Below are positions 57,501 through 64,000 of a stretch of 64,000 bases of DNA, piece by piece. Under the pieces are notes generated by a model that searched no databases, was not told the origin of the DNA, and saw only the letters and a program-made list of their open reading frames with translations. The DNA lies in assembly GCA_012064415.1 (NCBI GenBank), contig SSNU01000043.1, forward strand, positions 30,937 to 94,936, read 5' to 3'. Every line of letters starts with the position of its first letter. Position 1 is the first letter of the stretch. The translations under genes were made by a program, and so were the position numbers. Origin of the DNA: Gyrodactylus bullatarudis (taxonomy: Eukaryota > Platyhelminthes > Monogenea > Gyrodactylidea > Gyrodactylidae).

Positions 57501-57850
57501 CTTTCATCAACCCGGTATCATCTTTCCATCGATTATAATTATAAATTTTTTCATTTTATTTATACTGCTATTTTGTAAAATTAGATAACCAGGGACAACC
57601 AGATCAATTTTACAAAATGTCAAAGAAATTTAAGGAACTCGAGCTGGAAAAAGAAGAGCTGATCAAGAATGTGGTTAAAAAGAGGGAAGCACTCCAATCG
57701 ATTCTGGAGCAAAACCAATTTCTCAGCAAGGAATTGGAGGAATTTCAAGAACACGAAAAACACTTGAAACTAATTCTTGAGGAGATGATTCAACTTAAAT
57801 CTTCCACTAGTTCCATTTACCAGTCGAAAATGCCTGAGACAAATAAATAG
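51584..57850 (+). CDS. LAMC1: Laminin gamma subunit
   Basis: A multi-exon gene from ATG 51584 (signal peptide, about 20 residues) to TAG 57850. First exon 51584-52312, intron 177 nt. An N-terminal LN domain (NTCG, then TWWQSQT, LTIDLG, YYSNDC) ends with IGGRCDCNGHG, which is gamma-type. Cys-rich LE repeats follow; where vertebrate gamma1 has the L4 globular domain there is only a shorter Cys-rich insert (about 53.55-53.85 kb). More LE repeats run to about 55.2 kb, then a coiled coil of about 580 residues for assembly with alpha and beta chains. The end reads SKMPETNK. Laminin gamma forms the basement-membrane trimer. I favoured gamma over beta on the LN end, on the L4 position between split LE cysteines, and on the short C-terminal tail. 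Confidence 0.88.
55236..55363 (+). repeat. Laminin exon segment duplicated downstream
   Basis: This 128-bp part of the laminin gene, at the LE to coiled-coil junction, is repeated at 58540-58667 in the same orientation with only about two mismatches. This is the coding, original copy. Confidence 0.85.
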
Positions 57851-58209
57851 TTTTAAGAATCAATTTTTTCTCATACCCCCCTATTGAAACTAACTACGTA
57901 ACAAGAGGGGTTATGCAAAAAGTCATTAGAAATTTTTAAATTGTTTTTTATTCATTCTGTCAATAAAGTTAATTGTAAAATTGTATATTTATATCTAACA
58001 AGGCATTATTTTCACCAATGCAATAATTAATAAGGTGTATATTTGAGTGATAAACGTTATATTTCGCTGGGTCTCTTCAGACTCTACCCCGGTAACATTT
58101 AAATACTATTATTACATGGTTTCTATTGGTCCATTTCGTGATTGTATTTCAGCCCTCACTGAGGAGGTTTTTTCTTCATGCAATAGTTTAGGCTGCATTA
58201 TAAAAATTT

Positions 58210-58420
58210 ATTGTTTTACATTGAAGAATCTTCAGCGACCTGTTCGGCATAGATTTTTGTTCGCTTTCCGCCTGACTGTGTTAGTACTGGCATACTAAGG
58301 AGGTAGTATTTCTAAGAACATTTACAAAATTATAATACATTGCCAATTGAAATACAAGCCTAAGGAAAACAGTATAGCCACTGGCAGAAAGCGAAAAACG
58401 CTATAGACAATTTTAGACAA
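58210..58420. repeat. Diverged relative of the 37-kb foldback repeat
   Basis: The segment ctgttcggcatagat (58239-58255) recalls ctgttcggcatagac at 37119-37134, and gaaatacaagcc near 58350 recalls the right arm at 37427. The two halves of this region are themselves imperfect inverted copies. The similarity is partial, and limits are uncertain. Confidence 0.4.
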
Positions 58421-58539
58421 CTTTAATTCAAACATAGTTAATATGAAGATGGGAATTTATGATCAATTTTTTTCATCTAGAAATCGAATTCAAAAAGATT
58501 TTTTTGGGATCATGATCGATTTTTATGAAAACTAACAAC

Positions 58540-58667
58540 TACAACCAGGTTGCATTCCTTGCGATACATGCTATAATCTCATTCAAGATGGTGTGAATGG
58601 AATTCGCAAGGATCTTGATGACTTTATGGCTTCCAATAGCACTATGCAGGGCAACGACGAGCAAGCT
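58540..58667 (+). pseudogene. Intergenic copy of a laminin gamma segment
   Basis: A 128-bp near-identical copy (about two differences) of 55236-55363, including the end of an LE repeat and the first coiled-coil residues. It starts inside an exon, just past the original splice site, and ends abruptly mid-exon. It is not connected to any other laminin sequence, so it is a partial, non-functional duplicate. Confidence 0.85.
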
Positions 58668-58759
58668 GAAGTTGCCATATTATACTAATCTCGAATTATT
58701 TATTTAATAGTTTTATAATGACATCAATAATAACAAATGCAATGCAGATTATGCATTTA

Positions 58760-61665
58760 TTAATCAACTGTAGTTGTTTTAAAATTGGTCCGATTCATGG
58801 CCTCTTGCTGCTTTATTCTCCTTTGCCATTTCATTACGATAATCTCGAATCCAAGCACAAAGAATGCTACAGTTATAAATACAATGTAAAGAATGAATGG
58901 TCCCCCACAGCTGTCAATGTCCAGAGTTTCAACATTGGTCTGAGTTTCAGAACAAATCTTTCCACTTTGCCACCATTTATTCAAGAGCCGATTAATCATT
59001 CCATTCTCTTTCATTTTTAGTACGCTTAAAGTGTATTTTTTAAAAAGAGCTACTCACTAATAGTTGAACGACTCAATGTACTCTGTGTTCTTGCTCAGGG
59101 GAAAAGCCATTGGTAGAATATTAATGAGATCCGGTAGGAGTCTCACAGTATCACAATTCTTCACACTCAAATATTTCAGTTGGCTCCTGTCTCCAATCAT
59201 AGCGTATTGACGAGTCTCCTGGATCAACCGCAAGCCTTGCATATTGGAGATAATCTCTGGCTTATCGTTAATTTTCAAATTTATTTTATAAGCAATAGAA
59301 TTCTGGTCAGCTAACTAAAAGGCTTTCAGTTGGTTTCAATTTACCTTAAAGTATGTCATAGTTGATGTTCCAGCCTTGATAACCGGCTTGAGAATGTTTG
59401 TGTTGGCCAGATCTGACAATGAATTCACTGTAGGCTCATAAATCTTTCTGGTTAAGAAAGATGTCATATCTGCCTGGTATGAAGAAACCATGACTACACA
59501 CATTATCCACCAGAAACACAAGACAATTCTTGTTGAGTGGGCATTCGGATAGAATTCCGTTCCTAAATAAATGATAATTTTTTTTTCAATTCTTTTACCT
59601 TGTTGTAAAATGGAGGCTGTGACACTCCAAATATTCTCTCTAATTCTGATTTCATCTGATGTAGCACCCTGTATCTGCATATTCCATGCACTTAAGGGAC
59701 TTAAATATGAGATTAGCCACATTATAACTCCAGTAATTAGTAGAATCACGATGAGAACTAGCCACACAGACCAGTGGAAGGGATTCAGCATACGGAACAT
59801 TTTATTAGCCTCGACTGGCTTTGGTATAAGGACACTTGTCCCATCATTTGTGAAAGATGACATGAAATCTACATACTTCATGCGTAATGGAGTTACTGAA
59901 ATTGGTCCAATCCCGAAATCTGCTCGCTTGACATGTTAGAAACAAACTTACACCTCTGACAATTTCTCCAATTATTCCTGTCCAGCTTCCATTGACAAGA
60001 GCCCCAACTTGCTCGTCCTTTGGCATGTAGAATAATGGTCTTACATTATAGTGAGATTGATAAAATTTACCTGAAATTCATTCTCTTTGCAAACTCCATT
60101 ACCAAGTCATAGGTAAAACCATAGACGTTAACAACTGTTCCATTTGAAGTTAGACTGCCGAACAAAAAAGGAGGGTTCTTTTAAACAAGATGAAATCATT
60201 ACTTACTGGTATACATGCGATACGAAGAGTTTTTCCATGAAATGTATGAAATTGATTTGGATAAAATCCAGACATTAGAGGATTGTTTGCCAAGGTGAAG
60301 CCATTAGTGTCAAGTTTCACAGTTGAGTTACTGAGAAAGGTTCCAGTGCGCACCCATTGAAGTTTTCGACTGGTGAAATTTGTTTCCAACGCATAAATAT
60401 TCTTACGTGCGTCAATGTTGAACTCTTCAAAATTCTAAAAACTCATTCTAAAAGATATTTAACTACCCTTGAGATCTTTTTCAAAATTTTCTGCCAAATC
60501 TCATTCTGATTATTCGCAGAGCAATTTCGAGATTCTAATAAAATACTTGAATCAACTGCCTCTTCTTGCGCCAATTCAACTATGGAGAGGACACTCATCA
60601 GCGGTATATAAGACAAATTTATCATTCTCAGCTTGTAAGAGAAATAATAATAAAATTTACACGTACAGGATAACTTTCAGTCTTGCATTTGAAAGCCTTT
60701 GAGAAGAAATTTTTCAACATAAAATCATTCCGGTTACCAAATAAGGAGCACTCATCCTCGTCGAGAGTATTATAGACAGAAGTTATGGCAATATTTGGTT
60801 GTAAATACCGATAATTCACCGTCTCATTATAATTAGCCATTAAAGATGAGAAAAGATTCTTGATTGTCATGGGACTGATGTCACCAAATCTTAAAAATAA
60901 CCAATATTTTGTCTGGTCAAATCCGTTCATGTTCAGAACCATTTGGAGAAAATCATTCTTGCTCCATAAATCTGCAACGACAATGAAGCTTTTGTTCTCA
61001 TCCAGCACTGATTGTAATTGTTTTGGATTTTTCTCCAAAAAGTTTATGTCAAACTTTGTCAATGGGATGTTTTTGAAGCTTTCCATAGACCAAGGCATCT
61101 CCAGTATTTGTGAGCTCTCAAAGACACTATCACCGAGAATGATCGCTTCACTTTGGCCTTGCATCTTTAGGAAAGCTTGAAGGTCATAGCTTATTCTATT
61201 GGATTCTTTCTTTAAATGGAAAGTGTACGAATTCAAAAATTCTCTCGAACAAAACGCATTGGGAAGATGAAAATTAATTACATTTTTCGATGCCAATTCC
61301 TCGTCTAGTATTATCAAGTTTGAACAGGACAAGTATGAGATGACCATGTGGACTCCTTCATTCAGAACATCACAAACAGCTATGAATAGAGATTATGCCA
61401 AAACCTTACTCGAACCCATCTTAAATTGATAAAGCTTCATTTCAACCACGGGGATATCAGCTAGTAATTTTGAGTCCAAATATCCATAAAGAGAGGCTTT
61501 TATATTACTGCAAATGTCCTGAGTGAATTTCAACAAGTCTGGCTGAGACATTCTCATGGTTGAATCGTAGAATAATCCCAATTTCAATACACTCGAACAA
61601 TGTATTGTTTGGAATATGAATAAAAATGGGATAACTTGTATTGCACAGAAGCTAACCGATTTCAT
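58760..61665 (-). CDS. Ionotropic glutamate-type receptor
   Basis: A multi-exon gene on the minus strand from ATG 61665 (signal peptide MKSVSFCAIQVIPFLFIF) to 58760. An N-terminal domain of about 400 residues (60.5-61.6 kb) is followed by ligand-binding half S1 (GSWTGIIGEIVR, ADFGIGPISVTPLRMKYVDF, keeping the Thr and Arg that bind the amino-acid alpha groups). TM1 (WLVLIVILLITGVIMWLI) and the pore loop (SVTASILQQG, with Gln at the Q/R site) come next, then TM3 with SYQADMTSFLT in place of SYTANLAAF. S2 and TM4 (LYIVFITVAFFVLGFEIIV) complete it. It should be a ligand-gated cation channel. The altered TM3 motif fits protostome ionotropic receptors or a diverged kainate-type receptor. One intron near 59.93 kb is 31 nt. 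Confidence 0.8.
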
Positions 61666-62518
61666 AATTTTGTTTAAACTATTCTATTAAAAATTACATA
61701 GTTTAGAAAATATATAGCCAGATAGTACAAACTGATCTCCATCCACAGTTGCTATTGGATGTTGATTTGATTAAATTCCGTTGCAGTGTTTTAATTATAT
61801 TGAGATTTATATCTGATGGAACACAGCAAGATACACTAATTTAAGCCTCCTGTTTAATTTAGTATTAGTAGCCAATGTGTGTTTAGGTTACATAGTCATG
61901 CTCACAATAAATTATTGAATTCTTCCAAATAATAATCCAAATTATTCCTCAGAGATAACTTTGGATAATTTTTTGATATCTTTCTCTACAGTTATTTCAT
62001 TCTAGATTACCAAATACGACGAACCTGAGGGATATATTCTAAATAACAAAATAACTGTAGATAAAAATTTCAAGTATAGGTGCTGCACCACATTAGATTT
62101 ATGTTTTTGAATGAAATAAGAAAATGCCACAATTAAAAATCTATCTATACTCATCACTGAGTCATCAGTAGATAGGGTCTATTCTCTAATTTGGAAAACC
62201 TGTAATTACATGTGTGGCATTTACCAAACTAATGAGTATGCCCGAAATGAAGATCTTTATTTGGGAAGTAACTCCTAAAAAATCAGAAAAAATATCGAGT
62301 TGTAGATTGATCTCATTGATATATATTTAATCTGATTTTTATGTGTTAGAAAATAGAGATTTGTCAATGAAAATATTTTACAGAAGGATGATTTTCGAAA
62401 AAAATTTTACGCTTTTGATACTTCAAGGGCTACTGAATCCTAATTGAGGTAGATTTCTTTACTACAAGGTGCTTAAAAAGGCATAAAATTGAGTTGAAGT
62501 TGAGGATTTTCGAAATAA
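61666..62518. other. Intergenic, nothing recognised
   Basis: AT-rich sequence between the receptor start and the EF-hand gene. A TATA-like stretch, gctatatattttc, on the minus strand near 61700-61716 could serve the receptor gene. No other signal was recognised. Confidence 0.4.
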
Positions 62519-63306
62519 ATGGGTAAATTTTCAACTTTAAATACAGTTCAGAACCAAGAAAAGGTAAGGGAAACTTTCCTTCTACTCTTTAGTTAAGAAA
62601 TGATTCCTGAACAAGATGATGTCATTTCTGTCTCGTTCATGTTTTTCTCTATTGAAAGGCGAAGTCGGGTTTTCAGTTTTTACCGAATAACTCGAAAACT
62701 CTCATGTAGAATTTTTTAAGAAGCACATATCTGAAATCAGTAAAAAATTCTCTACAAAAATGGAAAATATCATTGAGTAGAATTTTTCCATGTAAGACAG
62801 TATGTAATTAATTGTGGAGAGGTAAAACTCAATTGATTTTGTTATGCTTCCGATTTTTATTTGAAAATATTGCATCAAAATCGATACGATCAGTTACATC
62901 ATTTAAAAAACGATCAGCGATTAGAAAAAAAGAAAGTGACCAATAATTTTATTTCTTCTCATTTAAATAATGATGTAAAACAAAATTTGATCATTTTCAT
63001 CATGAAAAGAAATAATGAAAAGACGCTTTCGATAAAAATAGGTAAAATTATAAATTTTTATCCCCTTCACATTTGTCTATAGATGGAAATCTATCAAAGG
63101 ATAAGGTTCGAGAAATCTTTGGACATATTGACAAGGATGGTAACGGCAAACTTGATCGAAAAGAAGTTGTCTGCTTCTTGAAGAACTACAAGAAGAGAGA
63201 ATTTGATGACAAAACAATAAACGATTTCTTTCTAAAGTACGATAAGAATGAAAATAAATTTATTGATATGGAGGAGCTAGTCGAATTTTTCTCAAAAAAT
63301 AAATAA
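62519..63306 (+). CDS. Small EF-hand calcium-binding protein
   Basis: Exons 62519-62563, 62894-63041 and 63083-63306 (introns 330 and 41 nt) give 138 residues. The last exon is secure: two canonical 12-residue calcium loops, DKDGNGKLDRKE and DKNENKFIDMEE, with all coordinating positions filled. The first two exons are inferred from splice sites and phase. If right, the protein starts MGKFSTL, a possible N-myristoylation signal as in neuronal calcium sensors. The middle exon shows no clear EF loop. The exact family (calmodulin-like, sensor-like) is open. Confidence 0.6.
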
Positions 63307-63924
63307 ATCTGTTATTTTCGAATCGAATTTTCGATATTTAAAGAAAGATTTTCCTGAGGAATTGGAAATATGGGAACAACAGAAATGAATGAAATTTAAT
63401 GAGAAAGCATCACAGCAACCATGTTAAAATCTAATCCCTACCTGTTAATTTCCATTCATGAAAATAAAAATATTTTTTCCTTATTTTATAATGTCAATCG
63501 AGGGCACCTCAAAATATTCAATTTATGATGCTACTATTAAGTATATGTGATGATTCATATGATTATTTTCTAACTAATTCAAAGAATTTAAAGTTCCATC
63601 AAAAATAATCGCATTCGTATAGGTAATCATTTAGTAAAGTTTTTTTGATACCCATAATCTAAGCAAGTGTTAAACACATTGTGTTATAAAATTATTAATT
63701 AAATAATTCTTTGATAACATAACCCTCCTAAATTAAAAGTAAAATTAATAATGTTACATAGAATTAACTTTTGACGTGTTAAATTATCTGATTTGAATAT
63801 GTCAAAAGATTAATTTAAAACACTTTTTTATGTTATAATTATTTTGTTATTATGGACCGATAATTATTGAACAGTTGTTTGATTTTTGATTCTGAAATAC
63901 ATGCTTGTATGTCCTGTTTGAATT
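63307..63924. other. Intergenic, nothing recognised
   Basis: About 620 bp of AT-rich sequence between the EF-hand gene and the start of the next gene. No repeat or RNA gene was recognised. Confidence 0.4.
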
Positions 63925-64000
63925 ATGTCTGATGTTGAATTCTTTGACTGTATTGAAACTCCTGTAGCCAAGCCTGAGCTAGTAGCCCCGATACAAAACA
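63925..64000 (+). CDS. Start of a further gene (25 codons, partial)
   Basis: An ATG at 63925 opens a frame (MSDVEFFDCIETPVAKPE) that continues past the end of the window. The acidic, Pro-containing N-terminus is typical of a cytosolic protein, but too little is visible to name it. The frame has balanced codon use, unlike the AT-rich flank. Confidence 0.4.
   Translation, partial: MSDVEFFDCIETPVAKPELVAPIQN

Larger units (their letters stand above)
57851..58759. other. Intergenic region between laminin and the receptor gene
   Basis: It contains a diverged foldback repeat (about 58210-58420) and the downstream copy of a laminin segment (58540-58667). No complete gene was recognised. Confidence 0.5.

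Noticed and set aside
51584..57850. Laminin beta as the identity of the chain
   Set aside because: The LN domain end, the position of the L4-type interruption and the absence of a beta-knob in the coil fit gamma better.

Overview
The window reads as nuclear DNA of a small, gene-dense, AT-rich animal genome. It holds about 22 protein-coding genes or gene parts on both strands. Most have introns with GT..AG ends. Animal-specific genes are present: a laminin gamma chain, Mind bomb, MED13, CoREST, AP180, ERp44 and an ionotropic glutamate receptor of protostome style. An outer-dynein-arm docking protein implies motile cilia, which argues against mites, nematodes and most crustaceans. The most striking global property is intron size. 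About twenty introns that I could fix from the reading frame are only 23-32 nt long, far below the usual minimum for animals. Very short introns in a ciliated, AT-rich, compact protostome recall the parasitic orthonectids or dicyemids, but I cannot prove the taxon from this window.

Layout. 1-499: 5' part of a secreted protein (minus). 1.3-3.5 kb: a decayed Penelope-like retroelement. 3.5-7.0 kb: gene-poor, with a tiny piggyBac-like MITE. 7.0-7.8 kb: secreted proline-rich protein. 8.7-11.2 kb: a Mutator-like element with long, sub-repetitive terminal inverted repeats and a 5'-truncated Penelope copy inserted in its right arm. 11.66-12.58 kb: a third Penelope fragment, flanked by a perfect 16-bp duplication. 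12.9-14.6 kb: CoREST. 14.8-16.1 kb: two tandem secreted structural proteins with TATA boxes. 16.4-22.3 kb: ciliary docking protein with two large introns, one of which contains a transposon-type gene on the other strand.

From 22.3 to 57.9 kb the genes are packed almost end to end: CHRAC1-like histone fold, ARGLU1, a small unknown protein, SRP72, ERp44, a TAK1-like kinase, INO80C, a coiled-coil protein, a zinc-binding protein, Mind bomb, a foldback repeat with a possible small gene, AP180, MED13 (divergent from AP180 across 139 bp), mitochondrial ribosomal proteins mS40 and uL14m, and laminin gamma. 57.9-64 kb holds an intergenic copy of a laminin exon, an ionotropic receptor gene (minus), an EF-hand protein and the first codons of a further gene.

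The genes do not form one pathway. Functional themes are chromatin and transcription (CoREST, CHRAC1, INO80C, MED13), protein secretion (SRP72, ERp44), mitochondrial translation (mS40, uL14m), endocytosis and signalling (AP180, Mind bomb, TAK1-like kinase) and extracellular structure (laminin, proline-rich secreted proteins). Exon joins were derived by eye from reading frame and family similarity. No database search was possible.
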